Under the pieces are notes generated by a model. That model was not told the DNA's origin and did not search any database. It saw nothing but the letters and a program-made list of their open reading frames with translations. Both the position numbers and the translations under genes were made by a program. Of a stretch of 64,000 bases of DNA, positions 1-9,168 are shown in pieces. Numbering within the stretch: position 1 is the first letter of the stretch; each line of letters starts with the position of its first letter. The DNA comes from Lachnospiraceae bacterium (lineage in GTDB: Bacteria > Bacillota > Clostridia > Lachnospirales > Lachnospiraceae): assembly GCA_029062895.1 (NCBI GenBank), contig JAIDPF010000067.1, positions 42,360 to 106,359 on the forward strand, given 5' to 3'.

Positions 1-46
1 TCCTATTACCTTGCAGTAAAATAGGAAAAAGACAGGGGGTGTTGGA

Positions 47-454
47 ATGATTTCAACAAAAGGTCGATATGCCATTCGGTTTATGATGGATCTGGCGGAA
101 CAATCACAAGATAGGACCGTTCCGTTGGAGGAAACTGCTGCAAGGCAGGATATTTCCAAAAAATATCTGGAAATGATCGTAAAAATTCTTGTAAAAGGAA
201 AACTTGTAAAGGGAATCAGCGGAAAAGGCGGCGGATACCGTTTGACGCGTAAGCCGGAAGAATATACCGTAGGTGAGATTCTGGAGCTGACGGAAGGAAC
301 GCTGGCTGTAGTTGCATGTCTAAATGAAGAGGCAGAACAGTGCCCAAGGGAATCTATTTGCAAAACATTACCCATGTGGAGAAAATTTGATCATCTCGTG
401 CGTGATTATTTCTTCCATATAACAATAGTGGATCTCGTAAACGGAAAGGTCTGA
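47..454 (+). CDS. Rrf2 family transcriptional regulator, probable Fe-S type
   Basis: A 135-residue protein with the usual Rrf2 length. It has an N-terminal winged helix (about residues 1-65, including the GKGGGYRL wing) and then a dimerisation helix. Three cysteines in the C-terminal half are spaced C-x7-C-x5-C, close to the cluster-binding spacing of IscR/NsrR, so a redox-sensitive or iron-sulfur role is plausible. A GGGGGTG ribosome site stands just upstream of the ATG. Rrf2 proteins often precede cysteine desulfurase genes, but the next gene here is on the opposite strand and unrelated, so the target is not visible. The family call is firm; the ligand is inference. Confidence 0.9.
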   Translation: MISTKGRYAIRFMMDLAEQSQDRTVPLEETAARQDISKKYLEMIVKILVKGKLVKGISGKGGGYRLTRKPEEYTVGEILELTEGTLAVVACLNEEAEQCPRESICKTLPMWRKFDHLVRDYFFHITIVDLVNGKV

Positions 455-459
455 ATGTA

Positions 460-1194
460 TTATTTTAATGTATAAAGGTACGCATTACCTGTTTTTCCGA
501 TGCGGTCGATGAGTTTAAGGTCATAAAGAATATGTAATAATGTACTGGCAGTCTGCGTAGGTATTTTACAGAGGGCAGAAATATCCTTGGATGTAAATTT
601 TTCCGGCAGATCATCCGGCAGGAAATTCAGGAAATCTTCTTGAGAGTCAATCCGCCATTCTTCCACCAGCGACGTCGGTATCTTATCCGTTTTTGTAGAA
701 CCCTTTTTTTTATCTTTTGACCAGCCGTCTAAGATACGGTATTCTTCCATATCAAGAAAAATCAAGATAAAGTGAAGATGTTCGTTGGAAAGATATGGTT
801 TGATCCTATACAATTCCGGTATGATATCATAGATCTTTCCCTTTTTGGGGCATTTTCTCGGAGGACGGATTTCTCCTGTTTCAGGATCAACCCAGCGAAG
901 ATATTTGATATGGGGAATGGGATAAACAATGGTTACTTCATAATCCTGTAAAAAATAATCCAGTTTTGCCCGCATCGTATAAAAATGCCTTGTCTGGATT
1001 TCTATAATTTCACCTTCCTTACAGATATCCGCTATAAAATTTCCTATCCTGATCTCGTGGTATCTTTCTTCGGGCGCATAATAATATTTTAAGACGGCAT
1101 GAACCGTCTTTTCCCCTAATGTTCCGATTCCGTGCAAACCCTGCTGCCTGCCGATGATCTTATCACATGCTTCTTTAAATAATACTTCATCCAT
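460..1194 (-). CDS. Nuclease-like protein with C-terminal winged helix, function unknown
   Basis: A 244-residue protein that I cannot name. The first 80 residues look like a PD-(D/E)XK-type core: Glu28, Asp56 and then Glu65-x-Gln67 in the strand IIEIQ. The ExQ form replaces the commoner ExK, as in CoiA-like and Rpn-like nucleases. Residues about 190-244 resemble a winged helix-turn-helix (DISALCKIPTQTAS followed by a short wing). The middle is rich in basic and aromatic residues. It converges on the Rrf2 gene with only 5 bp between stop codons. The reading is inference from motif spacing; a DNA-binding nuclease or a regulator with a dead nuclease fold are both possible. Confidence 0.7.
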   Translation of the reverse strand: MDEVLFKEACDKIIGRQQGLHGIGTLGEKTVHAVLKYYYAPEERYHEIRIGNFIADICKEGEIIEIQTRHFYTMRAKLDYFLQDYEVTIVYPIPHIKYLRWVDPETGEIRPPRKCPKKGKIYDIIPELYRIKPYLSNEHLHFILIFLDMEEYRILDGWSKDKKKGSTKTDKIPTSLVEEWRIDSQEDFLNFLPDDLPEKFTSKDISALCKIPTQTASTLLHILYDLKLIDRIGKTGNAYLYTLK

Positions 1195-1272
1195 AGAGAT
1201 TCATATTTCCCCTGATCAATTTTCTTTTTTAAATATATCAATTTCAGAGATTGATAGCAATAGAAATTAGAA

Positions 1273-1341
1273 ACTACTGTGGTAGTGTATTGACAAAAGA
1301 AAAGTGTAATGCTAACATGAAAATACACTACTACAGTAGTG
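1273..1341 (+). promoter_or_regulatory. blaI/M56 promoter with two BlaI-type operators
   Basis: A TTGACA box at 1290-1295 and TAACAT at 1313-1318 with 17 bp between them form a promoter. It is flanked by two dyads. The first is 1273-1286 (ACTAC-N4-GTAGT), immediately upstream of the -35. The second is 1326-1341 (CACTACT-AC-AGTAGTG), near the start point. Both contain the TACTAC/GTAGTA core known for BlaI/MecI/CopY repressors. Their centres are 54 bp apart, about five helical turns. The layout fits autorepression of the downstream BlaI gene. Confidence 0.85.
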
Positions 1342-1357
1342 CGAAGGGAGAAGCATT

Positions 1358-1717
1358 ATGGAAGTGAAACTTTTTGATTCGGAATTGAAAGTAATGGATG
1401 TTCTCTGGAGAGAAGGCGATGCGACGGCAAAGCATATTTCCGATGTATTGAAAGACGAAGTCGGATGGAATATGAACACTACATATACCTTGATTAAAAG
1501 GTGCATAAAAAAAGGAGCGATCGAACGTCGGGAACCTAATTTTATGTGTCATGCATTAATTCCAAAGGAGACTGTGCAGGAGGCGGAGACGAATGAACTG
1601 ATCAATAAAATATATGATGGTTCGGCGGACAAGTTATTTGCCGCGCTGCTTGGACGCAAGAAGCTGACAGCGGAACAGATCGATAAATTAAGGCAGATCG
1701 TGGGGGAATTGGAATAA
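1358..1717 (+). CDS. BlaI/MecI/CopY family repressor
   Basis: A 119-residue protein of typical BlaI length. The N-terminal winged helix spans about residues 5-70 (LFDSELKVMDVLWREGDATAKHISD, with the recognition segment around NTTYTLIKRC), followed by a C-terminal dimerisation helix. It is the first gene of a pair with the M56 metallopeptidase 60 bp downstream, the standard repressor/anti-repressor arrangement. Two TACTAC-type dyads flank its promoter. In this family the partner sensor signals proteolytic removal of the repressor. No beta-lactamase gene is nearby, so the controlled function may be envelope stress in general. Confidence 0.93.
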   Translation: MEVKLFDSELKVMDVLWREGDATAKHISDVLKDEVGWNMNTTYTLIKRCIKKGAIERREPNFMCHALIPKETVQEAETNELINKIYDGSADKLFAALLGRKKLTAEQIDKLRQIVGELE

Positions 1718-1777
1718 ATCAGATTAAGGTATGAGAGATTTTATCAGTAGTTTATTTGGATAATACGGAGGATAGAT

Positions 1778-4633
1778 ATGAGTCTTTTACAAATGAGTTT
1801 TTCCGGAGCGGTGATGATCATAGCGATATTGCTTGTTCGGATGGTGGCAATTAATAAGCTGCCTAAAATGGTGTTTGTAGTGCTTTGGGAAATAGCCTTC
1901 TTACGGCTGCTGATTCCGATATCCATTCCTTCCGTATTCAGCGCATATTCCATGATAAGAGAAAATCACATTACACAGGAGGTGTTTACGAAGGGCGGGG
2001 TCAGTTATCTGATTCCCGAAGCGCAGGAGATACAGTTTGCGGTACCTGATCTGATTCCGGAAACGCAGGAGGTACAGTCTGCGGTACCTGATCTGATTTC
2101 CGAAACCCAGGAAATTCAGTCTGCAGTATCTGCTAATATGATAGAGGCGGTACAGCATGACATGTCTGCAACCCCGGCGGAGGCAATCCTTCCGGTGGAA
2201 GCATCCCTTCCGTTATGGACGGTTTTGCGGATAGCTGGGATGGTCATATGCGCTCTTTTCTTCTTAATAACATATCTAAGATGTTATCGGGAATTTAGGA
2301 TGTCTTTGCCTGTCAGCAATGCATTTGCGGAGAAATGGTTAAAAGAGCATCAGATAAAACGAGGTATCAGGATCAGGCAGTCTGACCGTATTTCCTCACC
2401 TTTGACTTATGGCATTTTCCGTCCGGTGATCCTGATGCCGAAGACGACGGACTGGGAAGATATCCAGCGGTTACAATACGTTCTGCAGCACGAATATGTA
2501 CATATCCGCAGGTTTGACATGATCCGTAAGCTTGTAGCAGCGTTGGTATTATGTATCCATTGGTTTAACCCGGCGGTCTGGATCATGTATCTGGTATATA
2601 ACAGGGATATCGAATTATCCTGCGATGAACGTGTGATACGGGAATTTGGGGAATCATCAAAACCATTGTATGCAAAAGCGTTGATTGCAATGGAAGAAAA
2701 GCGGAACAGCTTGCAGCCATTGAGCAATAGTTTCAGTAAAAATGCCATAGAGGAGAGGATCAAAGCGGTAATGAAAACAAAAAAGGTCACGGTATGGGCT
2801 ACAATCATAAGTGTAGCAGTGATTATTATTATAATTTTGGTATTTGCCACTTCCGCCAATATAGCGGAACGTGATGAACAAGTAAGCGCGAATACAACCG
2901 GAGAAGATATGACGCTATCTGGTGATTTTGCTAATGATGTTAATAATGCAGACAACAATAGTCAAATTGGAGAGGACTCGGCGGAAGCGGTTTATCATAT
3001 TGAAGATGATGATATCATCAATATGGAGGAAGCATTTGAATCATACTGGTCAGTTCTTTCGGAGTTACAAAGGGAGAATACGATAGAAGGAGGTTATGTA
3101 GATAATGTCCCCATAGAGCTGCAGGATCTGCTGATATATCGTAATGATGGAATCAATGATGAAAAGGACGAATATTGGAAGGAATACTCGGTTGAGTGGG
3201 GAGAGCAAATCACAAAAATCACAGAGGAGAATATGGAAGATTATCCCATTGAAGGGATAATGCATGTACAAGATGACGATTATCTTCGAGACGTTACAGA
3301 TCTGTGGGTTATTGATATTGATGGTGATGGAGAAGATGAATACTTTCATTATGTAAGTTTTGGCACTAGTGCTGGGTACTCGTACTGTTTTCATAAGAAT
3401 ATAGAAGGCGTATGGTCATCAACAATGGTGAATATTTCGGGGGACGGCATTGATATACTATATTACAAAGATAGGTATTATTTATTTTCCGGCAGATATT
3501 TAACATGGTGGAATGAAGAGGTAGAATTACCATGGCAAGAGTCTGATAGAATAGGCAATGATCCATGTTGGAATAACCTGTGGATGGAGCATACACGGGT
3601 GAAGTACACTCCTTATGAAATATTTAGCAACGTACAGGATGAATCTATTGATTATCTGGAGGATATCAGCTTTGATTCTATGGAAATTATTTTTAATGAT
3701 ACAGAAAAAATCGATATTGCGCCAACTGGTTGGAATAAAAGTATTCTAACAAATCCTAATTTAGTTCCTATTTATGGTTGGGAAAGGTCATATGACGGCG
3801 AACAATATCTGTATGTTTTAACATCAGCTGATAACAGACGCATCTATTTGGATGATTGGGACAAGCAACTGATCATTCTGCGTCAGACGGAAGATGGGGC
3901 ATGGGAGGTCGTTAAAGTATATTATCTGATGACAAATTATAATTGTTCGTTATACATGGCGAACAATGAGACACAGGATCCGGCAACCGCGGCAGATCCG
4001 ATAGGAACAGAATATACAGAAGAAATTGATGGGATCAGTCTATCGGAATATATAGAAAAATATGTCACACTGACGGATGATACAGAGATCGAAGGATGGG
4101 AAATGTTGAACCATAATGGGGAAAATATATTAAGGATACAGGTGGGATATAATCAAGATGATCTTCGCGGAACGATTCAGGGACATAAAGAGGATTATTT
4201 TATCTTTTTAAATGGAAATGGAGAAGCCAAATACATATTACAAGTTGGGTATGAAGATAAGTATGTAGGTATGGCATGTGATTATAGCGCGCATTTTGAA
4301 GATGTTACATTTGATGGGAATGATGATCTTCTGATATGTTTGGGCGGCAGCAGAGCTCAGGGCTATTGTGCTTTTATATATGAGAATGGACAGTACAGGT
4401 ATGAAAAATCATTTGAGAACATTCCCGATTATGAAGTAGATGCACAAAATCATGTGATCAGGGGCAGTAATTTGGACTCTGCTACAGCGCAAACGTATTG
4501 GACTTTTGAATACCGAAATGGAAAGTTTGTTGAAGTTGAAGAAAAAACGATCCAATATGAATATAGAGATGAAAAGCTTGTTGAAGTTGAATACATAAAT
4601 GGAGTTCCTGTAAGAATCGAAGAAGTTGAATAA
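1778..4633 (+). CDS. M56 (BlaR1-like) membrane metallopeptidase sensor with large extracellular region
   Basis: A 951-residue protein. The N-terminal hydrophobic segments enclose a zinc-peptidase motif HEYVH at about residues 238-242, with a downstream ELSCDE segment supplying the third ligand. A further membrane segment lies near residues 340-360. The remaining roughly 590 residues are extracytoplasmic, acidic and rich in aspartate, with a DIDGDGEDE calcium-binding-like stretch and repeat-like strands, not the penicillin-binding domain of classical BlaR1. Residues about 75-117 carry three 14-residue repeats of the form LI(P/S)E(T/A)QE. The role as anti-repressor for the adjacent BlaI gene is inferred from the pairing. 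Confidence 0.88.
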   Translation: MSLLQMSFSGAVMIIAILLVRMVAINKLPKMVFVVLWEIAFLRLLIPISIPSVFSAYSMIRENHITQEVFTKGGVSYLIPEAQEIQFAVPDLIPETQEVQSAVPDLISETQEIQSAVSANMIEAVQHDMSATPAEAILPVEASLPLWTVLRIAGMVICALFFLITYLRCYREFRMSLPVSNAFAEKWLKEHQIKRGIRIRQSDRISSPLTYGIFRPVILMPKTTDWEDIQRLQYVLQHEYVHIRRFDMIRKLVAALVLCIHWFNPAVWIMYLVYNRDIELSCDERVIREFGESSKPLYAKALIAMEEKRNSLQPLSNSFSKNAIEERIKAVMKTKKVTVWATIISVAVIIIIILVFATSANIAERDEQVSANTTGEDMTLSGDFANDVNNADNNSQIGEDSAEAVYHIEDDDIINMEEAFESYWSVLSELQRENTIEGGYVDNVPIELQDLLIYRNDGINDEKDEYWKEYSVEWGEQITKITEENMEDYPIEGIMHVQDDDYLRDVTDLWVIDIDGDGEDEYFHYVSFGTSAGYSYCFHKNIEGVWSSTMVNISGDGIDILYYKDRYYLFSGRYLTWWNEEVELPWQESDRIGNDPCWNNLWMEHTRVKYTPYEIFSNVQDESIDYLEDISFDSMEIIFNDTEKIDIAPTGWNKSILTNPNLVPIYGWERSYDGEQYLYVLTSADNRRIYLDDWDKQLIILRQTEDGAWEVVKVYYLMTNYNCSLYMANNETQDPATAADPIGTEYTEEIDGISLSEYIEKYVTLTDDTEIEGWEMLNHNGENILRIQVGYNQDDLRGTIQGHKEDYFIFLNGNGEAKYILQVGYEDKYVGMACDYSAHFEDVTFDGNDDLLICLGGSRAQGYCAFIYENGQYRYEKSFENIPDYEVDAQNHVIRGSNLDSATAQTYWTFEYRNGKFVEVEEKTIQYEYRDEKLVEVEYINGVPVRIEEVE

Positions 4634-4687
4634 ATTCAAAAAGAATTTCATTAAAAAATAATTTAAAACCGAAGGAAATAATCTTAA

Positions 4688-4722
4688 AAACTTGATGTCT
4701 TGCAAAAGATATCAAGTTTTTA
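4688..4722 (+). terminator. Rho-independent terminator after the M56 gene
   Basis: A hairpin with arms CTTGATGTCTT (4691-4701) and AAGATATCAAG (4706-4716, one G-U pair), followed by a T-run, ends the blaI-M56 transcript. Confidence 0.85.
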
Positions 4723-4778
4723 TAAAATAAAAGATAGAAAAAAATAGTATAACACCAACACCAAAAAGGAGAACGATT

Positions 4779-5117
4779 ATGAGCGAAAGAAAAGGCAGCG
4801 GTCATATTCATAGCGCGGGTAATTTTCTATTTTGTTTGATAATATCATTGGCGCTGAACTTACAGGGACTGATTCCCGCAGCGATCGCCTTGATCTTATA
4901 TCTATGGCTTGGATTTCCGCCATTATGGATCGTTTTAACTTTGGCAGGTATATGGTTTTTTATCATATTAATACAGTTATTGGTCATCCGGTGGGCAGCA
5001 TCCAGACCGTCAAAACCGTTGGGGAGCAATAAAAATCCATATTCTTCCAACGGATATGTACCGGGCGGCAATAAAAATCCGTATTCTTCCGCCGGAAATC
5101 AAGCGGACGACAATTAG
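4779..5117 (+). CDS. Small two-helix membrane protein with NPYSS repeats
   Basis: A 112-residue protein. A basic N-terminus (MSERKGSGH) is followed by two hydrophobic segments at about residues 15-45 and 46-72. The hydrophilic tail repeats NKNPYSS twice (about residues 84-90 and 98-104). An AAAAGGAG ribosome site precedes the ATG. It has no recognised domain. A terminator lies on its left and an independent promoter on its right, so it appears to be monocistronic. It could be a small envelope or secretion accessory protein; this is a guess from topology only. Confidence 0.75.
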   Translation: MSERKGSGHIHSAGNFLFCLIISLALNLQGLIPAAIALILYLWLGFPPLWIVLTLAGIWFFIILIQLLVIRWAASRPSKPLGSNKNPYSSNGYVPGGNKNPYSSAGNQADDN

Positions 5118-5206
5118 TTTTTTCCGTAAAATAAGAACCTTGTCAACGATAACTTCTTTTATTATAGGAAAATAATTACATTAGTAAATATTTTATAAAA
5201 GAACAG

Positions 5207-5235
5207 TTGAGGAAAAGATCAATTTATGTCATAAT
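5207..5235 (+). promoter_or_regulatory. Probable sigma-A promoter of the SPFH gene
   Basis: TTGAGG (5207-5212), 17 bp, then CATAAT (5230-5235). A stable hairpin with arms ATTGTAAAA and TTTTACAAT (5247-5277) lies in the resulting 5' leader of about 120 nt. Confidence 0.7.
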
Positions 5236-5363
5236 AGACATGAGCGATTGTAAAATTATACAGCTATCTTTTACAATAGAGAACCAAAAAAAGTGATCTG
5301 TAACATATAATGATTTAAGATACAGTTGCTTAAATAAATAAAAAAGGGAAAGGAGTAAGAAAT

Positions 5364-6722
5364 ATGGGTTTGATTAAGGCCGTAGGCGGCGCTGTTGGTG
5401 GTGTGCTTGCCGATCAATGGAAAGAGTTCTTTTATTGTGATGCAATTGATAAGAGCACTCTTGTAGTAAAGGGACAGAAAAGAACTACCAGCCGTTCCTC
5501 CAATACGAAAGGAAATGATAATATTATTTCCAGCGGTTCTGCAATTGCGGTTGCAGACGGACAATGTATGATCATCGTAGAACAGGGAAGGGTTGTAGAG
5601 GTCTGTGCAGAGCCCGGAGAATTTATTTTTGATTCCTCCACTGAGCCCAGTATCTTTGCAGGCAATCTTGGAGAACAGATTGTAAATTCTTTTAAAACAG
5701 TGGGAAGACGTATTGCTTTTGGCGGCGACACAGGGAAGGATCAGAGGGTCTATTACTTTAATACGAAAGAAATCCCGGAAAATATGTTTGGTACTTCTTC
5801 TCCGATCCCGTTCCGTATTGTAGATAATAATATCGGACTTGATCTGGATGCTGAGATCCGCTGTAATGGTGTATACTCTTATAAACTTACAGATCCGATC
5901 CTGTTTTATACGAATGTCTGCGGTAATGTAGAAGAAGCATATACCCGTTCACAGATCGATAAGCAGTTAAAGACGGAATTTGTCAGCGCGCTGGCGCCTG
6001 CATTTGGAGAAATCTCTAAATTGCAGATCCGTCCCAGCGACATTCCGGCGCATACGGAAGAGCTTTGTGATCTGATGAACAAGGCATTGACAGAGAAGTG
6101 GGCAAATCTTCGTGGTATCACTGTCGTATCGGTAGCGATGAATCCGATCACGCTTCCGGACGAGATCGCACAGCAGATCAGAACGATCCAGATGACAGCT
6201 GTCAACAGAAATGCAAACATGGCAGCAGCTACCCTGGTTGGCGCACAGGCAGACGCTATGCGTGCAGCAGCAAGCAACGAAGGCAATGGCGGCGCTGTTA
6301 TGGGTCTGATGGGTATGAATATGGCACAGAACGCAGGCGGTATGAATGCAGCTAGTTTATTCCAGATGGGTCAGCAGCAGCAAGGAGCAGCACAGGGCGG
6401 AATGCAAGGTGCACCGGGTGGCGCACCGGCACCAGCTCCGGCAGGTGGTCCCAGTTGGACCTGTGAATGCGGTACAGTCAATACAAGTAAATTCTGTATG
6501 AACTGCGGTAAACCGCAGCCTCAGAGTGTGGCAGGATGGACTTGTGAGTGCGGCGCTGTGAATAAAGGTAAGTTTTGTCAGGAATGCGGCAAACCAAAGC
6601 CGGCAGGCGCTCCGCTTTATAAGTGCGATAAGTGCGGATGGGAACCCGCGGATCCTCACAATCCGCCGAAGTTCTGTCCGGAGTGCGGAGATATCTTTGA
6701 CGAAAAGGATATCAAGCAATAA
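5364..6722 (+). CDS. SPFH domain protein with C-terminal zinc ribbons
   Basis: A 452-residue protein. The N-terminal 290 residues fit an SPFH/prohibitin-like fold of the YdjI-like group often labelled virion core protein (GLIKAVGGAVGGVLADQWKEFF at the start, then strands and helices with QIDKQLKTEFVSAL). A Gln/Gly/Ala-rich linker follows (about 300-365). The C-terminus holds three short zinc ribbons: CECGTVNTSKFCMNCG, CECGAVNKGKFCQECG, and one with CDKCGWEP and CPECG. Such proteins assemble on the cytoplasmic side of membranes, and related genes are linked to membrane-stress operons. It is a single-gene unit with its own promoter and a strong terminator. The exact function is unknown. Confidence 0.88.
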   Translation: MGLIKAVGGAVGGVLADQWKEFFYCDAIDKSTLVVKGQKRTTSRSSNTKGNDNIISSGSAIAVADGQCMIIVEQGRVVEVCAEPGEFIFDSSTEPSIFAGNLGEQIVNSFKTVGRRIAFGGDTGKDQRVYYFNTKEIPENMFGTSSPIPFRIVDNNIGLDLDAEIRCNGVYSYKLTDPILFYTNVCGNVEEAYTRSQIDKQLKTEFVSALAPAFGEISKLQIRPSDIPAHTEELCDLMNKALTEKWANLRGITVVSVAMNPITLPDEIAQQIRTIQMTAVNRNANMAAATLVGAQADAMRAAASNEGNGGAVMGLMGMNMAQNAGGMNAASLFQMGQQQQGAAQGGMQGAPGGAPAPAPAGGPSWTCECGTVNTSKFCMNCGKPQPQSVAGWTCECGAVNKGKFCQECGKPKPAGAPLYKCDKCGWEPADPHNPPKFCPECGDIFDEKDIKQ

Positions 6723-6780
6723 GAAAATCCCTTCGTATAGAGATATTTATTAAAACAGTAATGAAATAAAGCATAATTAA

Positions 6781-6827
6781 AAGATTTCTATACAGACGTT
6801 GTATAGCTCTGTATAGAAATCTTTTTT
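6781..6827 (+). terminator. Strong Rho-independent terminator
   Basis: A perfect 16-bp stem (6781-6796 with 6808-6823) around an 11-nt loop, followed by TTTT, ends the SPFH gene transcript. Confidence 0.92.
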
Positions 6828-6892
6828 GTCAAAAAGGATGCAGTCAGGATAAACAAAATATAGATTGTAAAATATAAAATCAGGGTACGAAA

Positions 6893-7846
6893 ATGAATTA
6901 TATTGTATTTGATTTAGAATGGAATCAACCGATGGATGGAAAAAAGAACTCCGAGAGAAAGCTTCTCTTCGAGATCATTGAGATCGGTGCAGTAAAATTA
7001 AATGAAGAAAAAAAGATCGTTGACAGCTTTTGTGAACTGGTGCGTCCTCAGGTTTATCAAGAGATCAATTGGCATACCAAAAAAATGCTTCGATTAAAAA
7101 AAGGCGAGTTGAAGCAGGGAGAAAAATTTAAAATTGTGATGAACCGTTTTTTAAAATGGTGTGGAACGGAAGACTACATCTTCTGCAGCTGGGGTCCGCA
7201 AGATTTGACGGAGCTGCAGCGTAATATGCAGTATTACAGGATGAAGCCCCTTAGCAATAAGCCGATTCCATTTTATAATGTGCAGAAGCTGTTTGGTATT
7301 CAGATCGGGGAAGAGGAATCCGCCAAAAATCTGGAGGCGGCAGTAGAGCTTGCCGGATTAAAAAAGGATGTGCCGTTTCACCGGGCTTATGGCGACGCTT
7401 ATTATACGGCAAAGCTGTTTATGCGTATGGATGAGGATCTGCTGAAGAATCATTATTCCTATGATCTGTATCATATTCCCCATTCGAAAAAGGAGGAAAT
7501 ACGGATCTGTAATGAAAAGGAGAATATATTAATCACCCATGGCGTGACGGAAAAGACGGATATCACCATGTCGAGACAGATGATGGCGATCAACTGTATG
7601 AAATGCGGTCAAAAACCGGTTCGTGCAAAGGTTCGTTGGTTTTCTTCCAATAATAAGATATATTATGCGGCCGGATATTGTCCAGAACATGGATATATCA
7701 AAGGAAAGTTGAAGATCCGGAAAAGTGAGCAGGGTGAATACTATGCGGAAAAGGTGCTGACTTATACGACGGAAGAAGAAATTATAAAAATAAAAGAAAA
7801 GAAAAAGTTATTACAAAAAACAACGAAAAAAGCAATGGAAAAATAA
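6893..7846 (+). CDS. DEDDh 3'-5' exonuclease family protein with zinc-finger-like tail
   Basis: A 317-residue protein. Residues 1-185 form an RNase T/DNA polymerase III epsilon-type exonuclease fold: the first motif FDLEW carries Asp7 and Glu9, and a late H-x4-D motif occurs in FHRAYGDAYYT. This is the catalytic arrangement of the KapD-like exonucleases. A second region has MKCGQK plus YCPEHG (about residues 238-265), a CxxC...CxxH pattern suggesting a small zinc finger, and a lysine-rich tail. Its substrate (RNA or DNA ends) cannot be told. It is transcribed alone and converges on the next gene. Confidence 0.88.
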   Translation: MNYIVFDLEWNQPMDGKKNSERKLLFEIIEIGAVKLNEEKKIVDSFCELVRPQVYQEINWHTKKMLRLKKGELKQGEKFKIVMNRFLKWCGTEDYIFCSWGPQDLTELQRNMQYYRMKPLSNKPIPFYNVQKLFGIQIGEEESAKNLEAAVELAGLKKDVPFHRAYGDAYYTAKLFMRMDEDLLKNHYSYDLYHIPHSKKEEIRICNEKENILITHGVTEKTDITMSRQMMAINCMKCGQKPVRAKVRWFSSNNKIYYAAGYCPEHGYIKGKLKIRKSEQGEYYAEKVLTYTTEEEIIKIKEKKKLLQKTTKKAMEK

Positions 7847-7867
7847 GAATAACAATTACTATGTTAG

Positions 7868-8758
7868 TCATTTAGCGAGCAGACTGCGGAGATGTTCAAT
7901 TTCGGCGTCCTTCTTAGCGATATCGACGTCTTTCTTAGCGATTTCAGCATCTTTTTGAGAAAGTTGTTCTTTCAGTTCATCACGTTCCATAGTTGTTTTT
8001 TTGAGAAGTTTTTCCCGACCTGCCGTGCGGCGGTAATAATCTTCGCGTGCTTCGCATTGCTGACGGATTTTTTCTTCCTGCGTCAGCTGGCGGACGGTTG
8101 TAACAGCATCTTCGATGGACTGATTGTTCTCTGCAAGCATTTTTAATTCCTCCCAGGTGGTGGCTTTAAACAGGGCGGCCCAGCGGTCAATCTGATAGGC
8201 GCGGTCTTCTTTGGTTGCAAGGTCTATCTGAGTCAAGTCTAACACAGACAGACGAAATTTGTCACTATAAATCCGATGATTTTTTGAATTCATAAGATAG
8301 TAATTGGCAAAAAATTCCGGACTGTCCTCAAAGAGGGTGAAATCCAGAAGTCCGATCTGGATAGCGGGATGGACATCTTCGTAATCTTCCCCACGGTTTA
8401 AGTTGTCGAAGACGCGGCACAGATAGCAGAGAGAGCGTTCCGGCCAGTTTCCTTCATTAATGACCTGCATTTCCAGATTGATGGTAGTATGTCCGTTTAA
8501 TTCCACTTTGATGTCAAGGATATAATTTTTATCGTCAATGGTTTCACCCAGTTCGATAGGATTGAGGATAGTGACGGAAATTACATCATCAGGATCAAGA
8601 TGGAGCAGAGAGCAGATCAGGGATTTTAAAACATTAGTGTTGCGCTGCATCAATGCCCGAAAAAGGTAATCATTGGTCATGCGGATCGGGATGACGCCGT
8701 GAAGATCATCCAGTTTAATTTTTTTTGTGCTTTTGGTAGTAACACTGTTTTTTGCCAT
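7868..8758 (-). CDS. Rpn family recombination-promoting nuclease / PD-(D/E)XK transposase-like protein
   Basis: A 296-residue protein. ITNDYLFRALMQRN... near residue 25 and ILDIKVELNGHTTINLEMQ (about 80-100; Asp then Glu-x-Gln) are the hallmarks of the PD-(D/E)XK nuclease family transposase group related to E. coli RpnA. The C-terminal 70 residues form a coiled coil with a short internal repeat (KDAEIAKKDVDIAKKDAEI) encoded by near-identical 21-bp units at about 7895-7960. The family is abundant and variable in copy number in gut Clostridia. An AAGGAG ribosome site precedes the start. No inverted repeats of an insertion sequence are visible around it. Confidence 0.9.
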   Translation of the reverse strand: MAKNSVTTKSTKKIKLDDLHGVIPIRMTNDYLFRALMQRNTNVLKSLICSLLHLDPDDVISVTILNPIELGETIDDKNYILDIKVELNGHTTINLEMQVINEGNWPERSLCYLCRVFDNLNRGEDYEDVHPAIQIGLLDFTLFEDSPEFFANYYLMNSKNHRIYSDKFRLSVLDLTQIDLATKEDRAYQIDRWAALFKATTWEELKMLAENNQSIEDAVTTVRQLTQEEKIRQQCEAREDYYRRTAGREKLLKKTTMERDELKEQLSQKDAEIAKKDVDIAKKDAEIEHLRSLLAK

Positions 8759-9168
8759 AGGTAACTCCTTTCATTGGTGGTATAAGTTAGGGAATGAAGA
8801 TACAAGTAGAGAATCTGTGATTCGGATACTGTGTTGAATAATTATAGAACAAATAGATAATATATTTAACGAAAAAAATGTTTTAAGATATGCAAAGACA
8901 AAAATAAACAAATAGTAAGTCTGCATGGTTCATAGCTTTATTAGTAACAACAAGGTATATATGGCGAACTGCCAATCGGATACCTGAAATTAGAAAGATA
9001 TGAAATTGACATGATAGTATCGTAATTTGGATAAAAAGTCAACCCTTTATAAAAAATCCAAATGTTTATTTGAGCGGAACAGTAATAGTATCTATAGAAA
9101 AATAATCTTTCGTATTGCAAATCTATTATATTAAAAATATAATAGATTTTATTATTAGGAGAGCAAAC
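8759..9168. other. Intergenic region of about 410 bp with a perfect hairpin and a possible gene remnant
   Basis: A very AT-rich stretch. A perfect 14-bp inverted repeat (9119-9132 with 9136-9149, loop AAA) followed by T and A sits 20 bp before the next start codon and could act as an attenuator. A 25-codon open stretch at 8948-9025 begins directly after a stop codon and could be the end of a decayed gene. Nothing else is recognisable. Confidence 0.5.

Noticed and set aside
7868..8758. Complete insertion sequence
   Set aside because: The nuclease family name includes transposase, but no terminal inverted repeats or target duplications were found around the gene.
8948..9025. Short open frame as a real gene
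   Set aside because: It starts right after a stop codon without start codon or ribosome site; kept only as a possible remnant.
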